From the NCBI GenBank assembly GCA_900771045.1, contig CAAGMM010000330.1, positions 1 through 16,607 of the forward strand: 16,607 nucleotides of DNA, in the 5' to 3' direction. The stretch is from Bacteroidales bacterium (GTDB lineage: Bacteria > Bacteroidota > Bacteroidia > Bacteroidales > F082). Below, piece after piece: positions 7,108-14,511 of this stretch. The number at the start of each line of letters is the position of its first letter. Within the stretch, counting starts at the first letter, position 1. A program made the position numbers and the translations under genes. The notes under the pieces are model-generated. The model was not told the DNA's origin. It did no database searches and worked only from the letters and a program-made list of their open reading frames with translations.

Positions 7108-7887
7108 CTAACGTGCTGATTCAACTTGTTTCTTCATACGCTCTATACGCGCAACGTCTTCGTTGGACAGGCTTTGATAATAAGACTGCTTATTAAGAAG
7201 ATAAAGAAGTTCGAAATTAAGTGCTTTTGAGATAGCCTTCTTTAATTTTGCCTCATTGTTGTTCATTGAGACAATGACTTTACGTGTTTCAAACCTGTCT
7301 GTAATATCGCTCATCTTCTTGATGAAAGGAATGCTTTCGATTCCGATATTACCGCCGAAGTTTGTAGTATAGCCTGCAACCTTCGACATTTCAACAAGTT
7401 TTCTTGTCGCATCGTAGACAGCATCTGTTTCTATGTCTTTTCTCGCTATGCCCATTGATGCAGACAAATCGCTTCGGCCAACTGTTACCGCATTAAGAAA
7501 ACCCTTACCTGCCTCAACAATCTCTTTATAATTGGCAAGGCATGTTTTTGTTTCAGCATTGATAATCCACTCGACGGTATCAATGTTTTTTCCGTAAACA
7601 CGTTGGGCAGCGGAGACGAATTTACTCATAGCAAAAGGAGTTTCAATCATAGGGGCCATAATCCCTGTTGCACCCAATAATTTACACTGATTCATGTCAT
7701 GTACGGCTTCACAGCCACCAATCTTAATCACGACGTTCAATTCTGCTCTAAGAACCAGTTCTCTCAAACTGATGAGTTCATCCATACGAGCGCCCTCGGC
7801 TTCAAACTCAGCCTTGATGCCGTAAACCCCATAGACTTCCTTCAATTCTCTAAGAGAATCGAGCATTTGCAATTCTTGCTTGTTCAT
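7108..7887 (-). CDS. HpcH/HpaI-family aldolase
   Basis: Predicted metal-dependent class II pyruvate (or acetyl-CoA) aldolase, a TIM-barrel enzyme making or breaking a carbon-carbon bond between a 2-oxo acid and an aldehyde. The family pattern is visible: Glu82 in P-M-I-E-T-P, the matching position of the metal-binding glutamate, and Asp140 in V-G-R-S-D-L-S-A-S-M-G, which matches the G-x-x-D-L-S metal-site motif. The 259 residues are typical of the family. It starts 17 bases after the DegT aminotransferase stop and ends 5 bases before the PfkB kinase. The pair suggests synthesis of a 2-keto-3-deoxy acid, possibly as a precursor of an unusual acidic substituent. It lacks the E-D-K-x5-N-S signature of phosphoenolpyruvate mutase, so a phosphonate pathway is not supported. 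A CitE-like lyase is the main alternative. Confidence 0.78.
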   Translation of the reverse strand: MNKQELQMLDSLRELKEVYGVYGIKAEFEAEGARMDELISLRELVLRAELNVVIKIGGCEAVHDMNQCKLLGATGIMAPMIETPFAMSKFVSAAQRVYGKNIDTVEWIINAETKTCLANYKEIVEAGKGFLNAVTVGRSDLSASMGIARKDIETDAVYDATRKLVEMSKVAGYTTNFGGNIGIESIPFIKKMSDITDRFETRKVIVSMNNNEAKLKKAISKALNFELLYLLNKQSYYQSLSNEDVARIERMKKQVESAR

Positions 7888-7904
7888 AATTGAATATTGA
7901 TTAT

Positions 7905-9017
7905 TCAGTTTAAAATCAATTTTAAAACACGCTGGACACCTTCCTCACTCAATTCGTGATGCATCGGCAGACAGATTACGCTGTCCGCCATCTTATGTGC
8001 ATTCGGAAGGTTTTCGGGCCTTGCCGATTCCAAGCCACGATAGATACTGAACTCGCTTATCAGCGGATAGAAATAGCGGCGACCAAGTACATTCGCTTCC
8101 TTCATCTTCCCGTAGAGTTCGTCACGTGTCATGCCGTATTGTTCTGCATCGACGAAGATCGGGAAATACGAATAGTTGTGCCTCACTCCCGGCATATCGT
8201 CGAAGAAAGTGATGCCTTCCACATTCCTCAGGACCTCACGATAGCGTATCGCTACCTTATGCCTCTGCTCTATTGCCCAATCGACCTGCCTGAGATTCAG
8301 AAGGCCGTAGGCGGCACGAACCTCATCAACCTTGGAATTGATGCCCGGGGCGACGACGCTGGTCTCTCCGTGGAAACCGAAATTCTTGAGGTCGTCGATA
8401 TGACGTTTCGTCTCTTCGTCCCTGACCACGAGCGCGCCTCCCTCTAAAGTGTTATAGACCTTGGTGGCGTGAAAGCTGAGGGTGGACATATCGCCGGCCT
8501 CAAGTATCGAACGGCCGTCAACTTCAACTCCGAAGGCGTGTGCGGCGTCATAAATGACTTTTAATCCGTACGCATCGGCGATTTCCTTGATACGCTTGGT
8601 ATCGCAAGGCTTGCCATAGCAATGCACGGGCATAATGGCAGTGGTCTTCGGAGTAATGGCAGCCTCTATCTTTTCAGGATCAATATTGCACGTGCGCGGA
8701 TCTATATCGACAAACACCGGCTTACAGCCGTTCCACCAGATGGAGTGGGTCGTTGCGACGAAACTGTACGGCGTAGTGATGACTTCCCCGGTGATGCGCA
8801 ACGCCTGAAGCGCCGTTAAAAGCGGGAGCGTCCCGTTAGTGAACAGGCTGATATACGGCACCTTGAGATATTCAGCGAGAGCCTTTTCCAACTGTTTGTG
8901 AAACTGTCCGTTATTTGTGACCCACTTGCTCGCCCATATTTCCCTGAGGAGAGCGTTAAACTCGTCAAGGTCGGGCAGCAGCGGACTTGTCACTGTGATG
9001 ATTGACTTCTGATCCAT
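7905..9017 (-). CDS. DegT/DnrJ/EryC1-family sugar aminotransferase (VioA-like)
   Basis: PLP-dependent aminotransferase that converts a nucleotide-linked keto sugar to an amino sugar, usually with glutamate as donor. The 370 residues fit the family. Features seen: N-G-T-L at 61-64 in the PLP phosphate region, Asp157 and His160 in Y-D-A-A-H, and Lys186 in S-F-H-A-T-K-V-Y-N, which forms the internal aldimine. The N-terminal V-T-S-P-L-L-P-D-L-D-E-F resembles VioA/DesI enzymes that make dTDP-4-amino-4,6-dideoxyglucose. With rmlA and rmlB upstream and no rmlC or rmlD, the likely substrate is dTDP-4-keto-6-deoxyglucose. FdtB-like 3-amination or action on a UDP-4-keto sugar are alternatives that need phylogeny or biochemistry to separate. 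The gene is clearly more GC-rich than the aldolase that follows it. Confidence 0.85.
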   Translation of the reverse strand: MDQKSIITVTSPLLPDLDEFNALLREIWASKWVTNNGQFHKQLEKALAEYLKVPYISLFTNGTLPLLTALQALRITGEVITTPYSFVATTHSIWWNGCKPVFVDIDPRTCNIDPEKIEAAITPKTTAIMPVHCYGKPCDTKRIKEIADAYGLKVIYDAAHAFGVEVDGRSILEAGDMSTLSFHATKVYNTLEGGALVVRDEETKRHIDDLKNFGFHGETSVVAPGINSKVDEVRAAYGLLNLRQVDWAIEQRHKVAIRYREVLRNVEGITFFDDMPGVRHNYSYFPIFVDAEQYGMTRDELYGKMKEANVLGRRYFYPLISEFSIYRGLESARPENLPNAHKMADSVICLPMHHELSEEGVQRVLKLILN

Positions 9018-9035
9018 ATATTTTGCCGTGTTTTT

Positions 9036-10193
9036 TTATTCTTTCCTCCACACCATCTTATTCACGATGCCGGTATAGCTCTGGATGATTTTTACGACCT
9101 TGGTTGAGACGTTTTCATCAGTATAGTTAGGCACCGGCGTCCCATAATCGCCGTTGTTGTTCATGTCGATGGCGCATTCCACGGCCTGGAGCAGGCTCTT
9201 CTCATCGATGCCGGCGATAAAGAAACAGGCCTTGTCCAAAGCCTCGGGCCTCTCGGTAGAAGTGCGGACACAGACTGCCGGGAAGGGATGACCTACAGAC
9301 GTGAAAAACGACGACTCTTCAGGCAGAGTCCCCGAATCACTGACTACGCAATATGCGTTCATCTGCAGACAATTGTAGTCGTGAAAGCCGAGAGGCTCGT
9401 GCCGGATGACGCGCGAATCGAGCTTGAAACCGCTTGACTCAAGACGCTTCCTGCTGCGCGGATGACAGCTATACAGAATCGGCATGTCGTATTTCTCCGC
9501 CATCTTGTTTATGGCATTGAAAAGAGTGGTGAAGTTCTTCTCCGTGTCGATATTTTCCTCGCGGTGTGCGCTCAACAAGATATACCTGCCTTTCTGCAAA
9601 CCGAGGCGTTGATGAATATCGGACGCCTCTATTTCCTTCAGGTTCTGATGCAGCACTTCGGCCATCGGCGACCCCGTCACATACGTGCGTTCTTTCGGCA
9701 GACCACATTCTGCCAAATAACGGCGGGCGTGCTCGCTGTAAGCCATATTTACATCAGAAATAATATCGACGATGCGGCGGTTTGTCTCTTCCGGCAGACA
9801 TTCGTCTTTGCACCGGTTGCCGGCCTCCATGTGGAAAATCGGAATGTGGAGGCGTTTGGCCCCGATGACGCTCAAACACGAATTAGTGTCGCCGAGTACG
9901 AGAACCGCGTCCGGCTTAGTCTCAACCATAAGCTGATAGCTCTTGGCGATGATGTTGCCCATAGTCTCGCCCAAATCACTGCCGACGGCGTTCATATACA
10001 CCTCGGGGTCAGCGAGTTTGAGGTCGCGGAAGAAGATACCGTTTAGGTTGTAGTCGTAATTTTGGCCTGTATGGGCGAGGATGACGTCGAAATATCGGCG
10101 GCATTTGTTGATGACGGCGGCAAGACGGATTATTTCTGGACGCGTGCCGACGATTATCAAAAGCTTAAGTCTCCCATTATTTTTGAAACTCAT
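9036..10193 (-). CDS. capG: UDP-GlcNAc 2-epimerase-family enzyme, CapG/WbjD/FnlC type
   Basis: Final enzyme of UDP-N-acetyl-L-fucosamine synthesis: C2 epimerisation of UDP-2-acetamido-2,6-dideoxy-L-talose. The GT-B-like non-hydrolysing 2-epimerase fold is shown by V-G-T-R-P-E at 15-20, H-T-G-Q-N at 41-45, G-D-T-N-S at 101-105, H-M-E-A-G-N-R at 121-127 and P-E-E-T-N-R at 134-139. The 385 residues match the family. Taken alone it could be a WecB-type UDP-ManNAc enzyme, but its place directly after capE and capF makes the FucNAc role much more likely. Its ATG is 36 bases after the capE stop, and its stop is 18 bases before the DegT start. Confidence 0.88.
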   Translation of the reverse strand: MSFKNNGRLKLLIIVGTRPEIIRLAAVINKCRRYFDVILAHTGQNYDYNLNGIFFRDLKLADPEVYMNAVGSDLGETMGNIIAKSYQLMVETKPDAVLVLGDTNSCLSVIGAKRLHIPIFHMEAGNRCKDECLPEETNRRIVDIISDVNMAYSEHARRYLAECGLPKERTYVTGSPMAEVLHQNLKEIEASDIHQRLGLQKGRYILLSAHREENIDTEKNFTTLFNAINKMAEKYDMPILYSCHPRSRKRLESSGFKLDSRVIRHEPLGFHDYNCLQMNAYCVVSDSGTLPEESSFFTSVGHPFPAVCVRTSTERPEALDKACFFIAGIDEKSLLQAVECAIDMNNNGDYGTPVPNYTDENVSTKVVKIIQSYTGIVNKMVWRKE

Positions 10194-10229
10194 ATCGCTA
10201 TGTTCTAAAACCGGGTTTTTATTATATCA

Positions 10230-11321
10230 TTATTCGCTGCGAATTTCCTTACCTTTGGCGCGAGGCTGCAATCCTAAGTCTTCGCGGATGAAGTTAAGCT
10301 TCAGAAGAAGTTCCTTCATACCTTCTACGTCGAGACGGCGCGTGTTGTGCGAATGATAATCCTCAATATGGGAGATTGCGTCATCGCCTTCGGTGAAGAA
10401 CTTGTCGTAATTCAAGTCACGGGTATCGCAGGGAATGCGGAAATAATTTCCCATATCGATGGAACGGAGCATCTCCTCACGTGTGACCAATGTCTCATAC
10501 AGTTTCTCACCGTGGCGTGTGCCAATAATTTTCACCTCTGTATCAGCGTATTTTGGGTCAACCTTGGCGTATGTCTGCTTCAATGCCTCAGCCAGCACGT
10601 CTAAAGTGGCGGCAGGTGCCTTCTGCACGAACAAATCCCCATTTTCGCCGTGTTCGAAGGCATAGACAACCAAATCGACGGCATCATCCAAAGTCATCAT
10701 AAAGCGGGTCATATTCGGGTCGGTGATGGTGATGGGTTTGCCTTCCTGCATCTGTTCCACCCAAAGCGGGATGACGCTGCCGCGCGATGCCATAACGTTG
10801 CCGTAACGTGTACAGCAGATGGTCGTCTTGGCGTGAGGACCTAAGGCGCGTCCCTGCGCGATAGCGACCTTCTCCATCATAGCCTTGGAAATTCCCATAG
10901 CGTTGATTGGGTAAGCGGCCTTATCCGTCGAAAGCACGACCACGTTTTTCACGCCGTGCGCGATAGCCGAAAGCAATACGTTATTAGTACCTTCGACGTT
11001 GGTACGCACCGCCTCCATCGGGAAGAACTCACACGACGGCACCTGCTTCAACGCAGCGGCACTGAAAACGTAATCGACACCGTTCATAGCGAAATCGACG
11101 GCCTCCCTCTGACGCACGTTGCCGATATAGAACTTCACCTTGGCAGCCACTTCCGGACGGTTTGCCTGCAGATGATGGCGCATATCGTCCTGTTTCTTCT
11201 CGTCGCGCGACAAGATACGTATTTCCTTGATGTCGCTGTCCAAAAAACGGCGCAAGACAGCATTGCCGAAAGAACCGGTCCCCCCAGTGATGAGCAGAAC
11301 CTTGTCTTTGAAGATACTCAT
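10230..11321 (-). CDS. capE: UDP-GlcNAc 4,6-dehydratase/5-epimerase (CapE/WbjB/FnlA type)
   Basis: First enzyme of UDP-L-FucNAc synthesis: NAD(P)-dependent dehydration of UDP-GlcNAc with C5 inversion to the L-arabino 4-keto sugar. It is an SDR protein of 363 residues. The Rossmann loop is G-G-T-G-S-F-G at 13-19, the active-site stretch S-T-D-K-A lies at 131-135, and the catalytic motif reads M142-G-I-S-K146. Met in the position of the usual Tyr of Y-x-x-x-K is a known trait of CapE and fits this branch rather than PseB. N-M-T-R-F-M-M is also typical. The C-terminus is about 20 residues longer than the S. aureus protein, with a charged tail. An A-rich leader (seven As just before the start) replaces a Shine-Dalgarno site. 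capF ends 26 bases upstream. Confidence 0.9.
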   Translation of the reverse strand: MSIFKDKVLLITGGTGSFGNAVLRRFLDSDIKEIRILSRDEKKQDDMRHHLQANRPEVAAKVKFYIGNVRQREAVDFAMNGVDYVFSAAALKQVPSCEFFPMEAVRTNVEGTNNVLLSAIAHGVKNVVVLSTDKAAYPINAMGISKAMMEKVAIAQGRALGPHAKTTICCTRYGNVMASRGSVIPLWVEQMQEGKPITITDPNMTRFMMTLDDAVDLVVYAFEHGENGDLFVQKAPAATLDVLAEALKQTYAKVDPKYADTEVKIIGTRHGEKLYETLVTREEMLRSIDMGNYFRIPCDTRDLNYDKFFTEGDDAISHIEDYHSHNTRRLDVEGMKELLLKLNFIREDLGLQPRAKGKEIRSE

Positions 11322-11347
11322 ATTTTTTTATTTGATTATCAATTGAT

Positions 11348-12547
11348 TTACACTGGATCACTGAACGTATCAGGATGATTAGGATCGAAGATTTCGTTGC
11401 AATACATCACCGTGACGAGGTCGTCCGTATCGGAAAGGTTGATTATGTTGTGAGTATAGCCCGGAAGCATGATGACCGACTGAATCTTATCGCCGCTCAC
11501 TTCATAATTCAGAATTTCATCAGTGCCTTCCTTGCGGAGTTGGATGAGGCCATGACCGCTGACCACGATGAATTTTTCCCATTTCGTGTGATGCCAATGC
11601 TGCCCTTTTGTGACACCCGGCTTTGAGATATTGACACTCACCTGACCGCATTTCTGCGTATGTATCAATTCGGTGAACGAGCCGCGTGCATCACTATTCG
11701 TCTTGAGGTCGGAGATGATTTTTTCCTTCGGAAAATATGAAATGAAAGTCGAATAGAGCTTCTTTTCAAAACTACCGGACGAAATCTCAGGTATCATCAA
11801 ACTTTTGGAAAGTTCGGCGAACTGATAAAGCAAATCGACTATCTCGCCTAATTTCGTAAAATGTGTGATGGGACAATAACAATAGGATCCATTTTCCATC
11901 GGAACTGGTCTGAGTCCGTCAAACTCACAACGGTGTTCCCTGCCGACGAGGGCAAGCATCATCTCCGCGACAAGGTCGTCGATGTAAAGTAACTCCAATT
12001 CCACCGTCGGGTCATTAACCTTGATAGGCAAATCGTTGGCTATGTTGTTGCAGAATGTGGCGACGGCACTGCTATAGTTTGGCCTGTTCCATTTGCCAAA
12101 AACATTCGGGAAACGGTAAATCAGCACTTTGGCACCTGTCTCGGCTCCGTAATTGAGGAGAAGACCCTCGCCCGCCTTTTTGCTGCGGCCATATTCCGTG
12201 TCGCCAAAACGGCCCATAAGGCTTGCCTGCTGCGAACTGCTCAACATAACAGGACAAGTATTGTGATATTTTTTCAACGTATCAAGCAATATGGAAGCAA
12301 ATCCAAAGTTACCTTTCATAAAATCATCCTGATTTTCAGGACGATTAACGCCAGCAAGGTTGAAGACGAAATCACAATGCTCACAAGCTTCTTCTAACAG
12401 TTCGATAGGACTGTCTATATCATATTCGTATATTTTCTCGATTTTAAGGTCGCCATAGCAGCGAGCCTTGCCGTCGCGTATGTTTTTAAGTTCCGCACAG
12501 AGGTTTTTTCCAACGAAACCCCTGGCCCCCGTTACCAAAATATTCAT
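11348..12547 (-). CDS. capF: Bifunctional UDP-4-keto-6-deoxy-HexNAc 3-epimerase/reductase (CapF/WbjC/FnlB type)
   Basis: Second enzyme of UDP-L-FucNAc synthesis, with two domains. The N-terminal SDR domain has G-A-R-G-F-V-G at 7-13 and Y119-G-R-S-K123 (Y-x-x-x-K), and reduces the 4-keto group with NADPH. The C-terminal cupin domain, from about residue 285, has the metal-binding H-W-H-H at 317-320 and performs C3 epimerisation. The 399 residues are slightly longer than the roughly 370 of S. aureus CapF. The ATG overlaps the stop of the WbuC-like gene by four bases (ATGA), so the two are translationally coupled. capE and capG follow in order, giving the complete three-enzyme set. Base composition is lower in GC than capE. 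Confidence 0.9.
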   Translation of the reverse strand: MNILVTGARGFVGKNLCAELKNIRDGKARCYGDLKIEKIYEYDIDSPIELLEEACEHCDFVFNLAGVNRPENQDDFMKGNFGFASILLDTLKKYHNTCPVMLSSSQQASLMGRFGDTEYGRSKKAGEGLLLNYGAETGAKVLIYRFPNVFGKWNRPNYSSAVATFCNNIANDLPIKVNDPTVELELLYIDDLVAEMMLALVGREHRCEFDGLRPVPMENGSYCYCPITHFTKLGEIVDLLYQFAELSKSLMIPEISSGSFEKKLYSTFISYFPKEKIISDLKTNSDARGSFTELIHTQKCGQVSVNISKPGVTKGQHWHHTKWEKFIVVSGHGLIQLRKEGTDEILNYEVSGDKIQSVIMLPGYTHNIINLSDTDDLVTVMYCNEIFDPNHPDTFSDPV

Positions 12548-12939
12548 AAATTTAATATTTCTTCTTCACTCAAAGGTTGATATGTTCCGTCTTTACATTC
12601 ATAAATAACCGTTCCGCTTTCGAGGCACTCCAACGAATGCCACTGACCAATTGGAACCACGATGCCGGCATTCACGCCGCCCGCCTCGATAAGGTACTTC
12701 CCAGTTATATTCCCGTCGTCATCATAATAAACCCAATTCACCTTGCCGCGAAGCATAGCGACGCTCTCCGAACTCTTCAGATGACGGTGGATCGGGAGTT
12801 CCGTTCCAGGCTCCAAGGCATTCAATATGCGCTGGGAAGTGTCATCAGGCGAATTACGCAAATCGAAACTCTGACGCAGACGCGGATTGCTTTTTGCCTG
12901 CGACGTGAGTTTGTCTAAAAGTTCTTTATCAAGTAACAT
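12544..12939 (-). CDS. wbuC: WbuC-family cupin protein
   Basis: Small cupin-fold protein of 131 residues. The metal-binding first cupin motif is seen as P-I-H51-R-H53-L-K-S-S-E58-S with G-K-V following, and a second cupin strand has V-P-I-G-Q-W-H-S-L. Members of this family sit beside FucNAc genes, as in E. coli O26 where wbuC shares a cluster with fnlABC, but to my knowledge no reaction is firmly established. Here it overlaps capF by four bases and so is produced together with it. CapF already carries its own epimerase cupin, so this protein is unlikely to repeat that step. The region before its ATG is A-rich without a clear Shine-Dalgarno site, and 47 bases separate it from rmlB. Confidence 0.82.
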   Translation of the reverse strand: MLLDKELLDKLTSQAKSNPRLRQSFDLRNSPDDTSQRILNALEPGTELPIHRHLKSSESVAMLRGKVNWVYYDDDGNITGKYLIEAGGVNAGIVVPIGQWHSLECLESGTVIYECKDGTYQPLSEEEILNL

Positions 12940-12965
12940 TTTTTCTATTGAAAAAGAGCATTTTG

Positions 12966-12988
12966 AAGGCTAAAAATAAGCCTTTTTT
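12966..12988 (+). terminator. Hairpin with T-run between rmlB and wbuC, oriented on the plus strand
   Basis: A six-pair stem AAGGCT/AGCCTT with a seven-base A/T loop is followed by a run of Ts on the plus strand. It sits in the 47-base gap just after the rmlB stop. Read on the plus strand it looks like a short intrinsic terminator; on the minus strand, where the genes run, an A-run precedes the stem and no T-run follows. It could stop antisense transcription, protect the 3' end of a processed rmlB transcript, or be chance in AT-rich DNA. The stem is short, so the call is weak. Confidence 0.3.
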
Positions 12989-14120
12989 ATCTATTTTTAT
13001 ACATTTCCTCGTAATATTTCTGATAGTCGCCGCTCGTCACGTTGTCCATCCAGTCCTGGTTGTCGAGATACCAGCGGACTGTCTTCTCGATTCCCTCCTC
13101 AAACTGCAACGACGGCTCCCAACCGAGTTCCTTCTGGAGTTTGCTCGAGTCGATAGCGTAGCGCATATCGTGTCCGGCGCGGTCGGTGACGTATGTTATA
13201 AGGTCTTCGTCTGCACCTTCGGGACGGCCAAGAAGCCTGTCAACGGTCTTTATCAAGACATGAATGATGTCGATGTTTTTCCACTCGTTGAAACCGCCGA
13301 TGTTATATGTCTCGGCCACTTTCCCCTGATGGAAAATCATGTCGATAGCGCGGGCATGGTCAACAACATAAAGCCAGTCGCGGACGTTCTCGCCCTTACC
13401 ATACACCGGCAATGGTTTACGGTGACGAATATTATTGATAAACAACGGTATAAGCTTTTCAGGAAACTGATATGGACCGTAATTGTTGGAACAATTCGTC
13501 ACGATGGTCGGCATTCCGTAGGTGTCGTGGAAAGCCCTGACAAAATGGTCGGAACTCGCCTTGGCTGCGCTATATGGGCTGTGCGGCTGATATTTCAGGT
13601 CTTCGGTGAAGAATTTCTCTCCGTAAGCCAAATGATGTTTTCCTGAAGAGGCCTTCGTCGTGAAAGGCGGCTCTATGCCTTGAGGATGAGTCATTTCCAA
13701 AGCTCCATAGACCTCATCTGTCGAGATATGGTAGAAACGCTTGCCTTCCCATTTTTCGGGCAGCGATTCCCAATAAAGCTTCGCGGCCTGTAACATACTC
13801 AACGTCCCCATGACGTTAGTCCGGGCGAAAGTGAACGGGTCTTTGATGCTGCGGTCAACGTGGCTCTCGGCGGCAAGGTGGATGATGCCGTCAACATGCT
13901 CGTCCTGCATGAGCTTATAGACGCCTTCAAAGTCGCAGACGTCCATCTTGACAAACTTGTAATTGGGCTTGTCCTCAATGTCCTTCAAATTGGCGAGGTT
14001 ACCGGCGTAAGTGAGTTTGTCTAAATTGATAACCTTGTATTCGGGATATTTATTGACAAAAAGTCTTACGACGTGCGAGCCGATAAATCCGGCACCGCCG
14101 GTGATGATGATGTTTTTCAT
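12987..14120 (-). CDS. rmlB: dTDP-glucose 4,6-dehydratase
   Basis: Converts dTDP-glucose to dTDP-4-keto-6-deoxyglucose using tightly bound NAD. It is an extended SDR with the Rossmann loop G-G-A-G-F-I-G at 8-14, the catalytic T134-D-E triad inside S-T-D-E-V-Y-G, and Y183-S-A-A-K187. The 377 residues are longer than the roughly 355 to 360 of enterobacterial RmlB, mainly through an inserted stretch between the T-D-E-V-Y-G motif and P-H-S-P-Y-S. It is separated from rmlA by the four-helix-bundle gene and its repeats, and its start lies 37 bases after that gene. rmlC and rmlD do not follow, so the product probably goes to the DegT aminotransferase downstream, unless rhamnose genes exist elsewhere in the genome. 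Confidence 0.95.
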   Translation of the reverse strand: MKNIIITGGAGFIGSHVVRLFVNKYPEYKVINLDKLTYAGNLANLKDIEDKPNYKFVKMDVCDFEGVYKLMQDEHVDGIIHLAAESHVDRSIKDPFTFARTNVMGTLSMLQAAKLYWESLPEKWEGKRFYHISTDEVYGALEMTHPQGIEPPFTTKASSGKHHLAYGEKFFTEDLKYQPHSPYSAAKASSDHFVRAFHDTYGMPTIVTNCSNNYGPYQFPEKLIPLFINNIRHRKPLPVYGKGENVRDWLYVVDHARAIDMIFHQGKVAETYNIGGFNEWKNIDIIHVLIKTVDRLLGRPEGADEDLITYVTDRAGHDMRYAIDSSKLQKELGWEPSLQFEEGIEKTVRWYLDNQDWMDNVTSGDYQKYYEEMYKNR

Positions 14121-14125
14121 TCTTT

Positions 14126-14167
14126 GGGCTTTGAGTTATGAGCTGTGAGCCTTGAGCTTAGGGCTTC
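14126..14167. repeat. Heptad repeat array downstream of the four-helix-bundle gene
   Basis: Six consecutive 7-base units can be laid out on the plus strand: GGGCTTT, GAGTTAT, GAGCTGT, GAGCCTT, GAGCTTA, GGGCTTC. The phase is strict, with (G)AG or GGG every seventh base, and the other four positions vary. The array covers the last codons and stop of the four-helix-bundle gene and most of the gap to rmlB. It is the inverted counterpart of the array on the other side of the gene. Confidence 0.8.
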
Positions 14168-14511
14168 AACTCTGATTGATATTTGATAATCATTTTTCGT
14201 ATAGTCACTACTTCGTTGCTCAATTCGTTGTAGCCGTTATCATCAATATAATTTAAATCGTGAGCCAAAAGAAGTTCATATTCCGTCTCTGAAGCTGAAC
14301 CAATAGAAATTTGCAGGAAATAAGCAAATTCTTTGTTACTTGATCTACCACAACCTTCAGCTATATTTGTAGCAATTGAATAAGATGCTCTTCTTATCTG
14401 TGAAGTCAAACCAAACAATTCTTCCTTTGGAAATTTCTGCGTGGCTTTATATATCTGCAATGTCAGTTTATGACTTCTTTTCCAAATAATAAGTTTATGA
14501 AAATCTCTCAT
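14158..14511 (-). CDS. Four-helix-bundle protein (23S rRNA intervening-sequence protein family)
   Basis: Small helical protein of 117 residues matching the S23/IVP four-helix-bundle family. The N-terminal M-R-D-F-H-K-L-I-I-W-K-R-S-H is the usual opening, followed by Q-I-R-R-A-S-Y-S-I-A-T-N-I-A-E-G at about 68-83, then a serine-rich link and S-A-S-E-T-E-Y near 103. Members were first found inside 23S rRNA intervening sequences and occur widely as lone genes in Bacteroidota; their molecular function is unclear, although related proteins act as structural partners in diversity-generating retroelements. Here it splits rmlA from rmlB in the same orientation. Its ATG is inside a heptad repeat unit and its TAA inside the inverted array, so both ends coincide with repeats. 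No role in sugar synthesis is implied. Confidence 0.85.
   Translation of the reverse strand: MRDFHKLIIWKRSHKLTLQIYKATQKFPKEELFGLTSQIRRASYSIATNIAEGCGRSSNKEFAYFLQISIGSASETEYELLLAHDLNYIDDNGYNELSNEVVTIRKMIIKYQSELKP

Noticed and set aside
7108..7887. Phosphoenolpyruvate mutase and a phosphonate pathway with the LicD and cytidylyltransferase genes
   Set aside because: The aldolase lacks the E-D-K-x5-N-S signature of the mutase and has the G-x-x-D-L-S pattern of HpcH/HpaI aldolases; no phosphonopyruvate decarboxylase is present.
7908..7928. AT-only inverted repeat at the end of the DegT gene
   Set aside because: The arms are A/T runs around a two-base loop inside coding sequence; this is expected by chance and has no T-run or known site.
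11338..11347. Ten-base palindrome in the capF-capE gap
   Set aside because: It is too short and AT-rich to stand as an operator, and no second copy was found near other genes.
12948..13646. Plus-strand open frame of 232 codons with a hydrophobic N-terminus
   Set aside because: It is antisense to rmlB. The hydrophobic start comes from the AT-rich gap and the complement of rmlB codons, and there is no supporting context.
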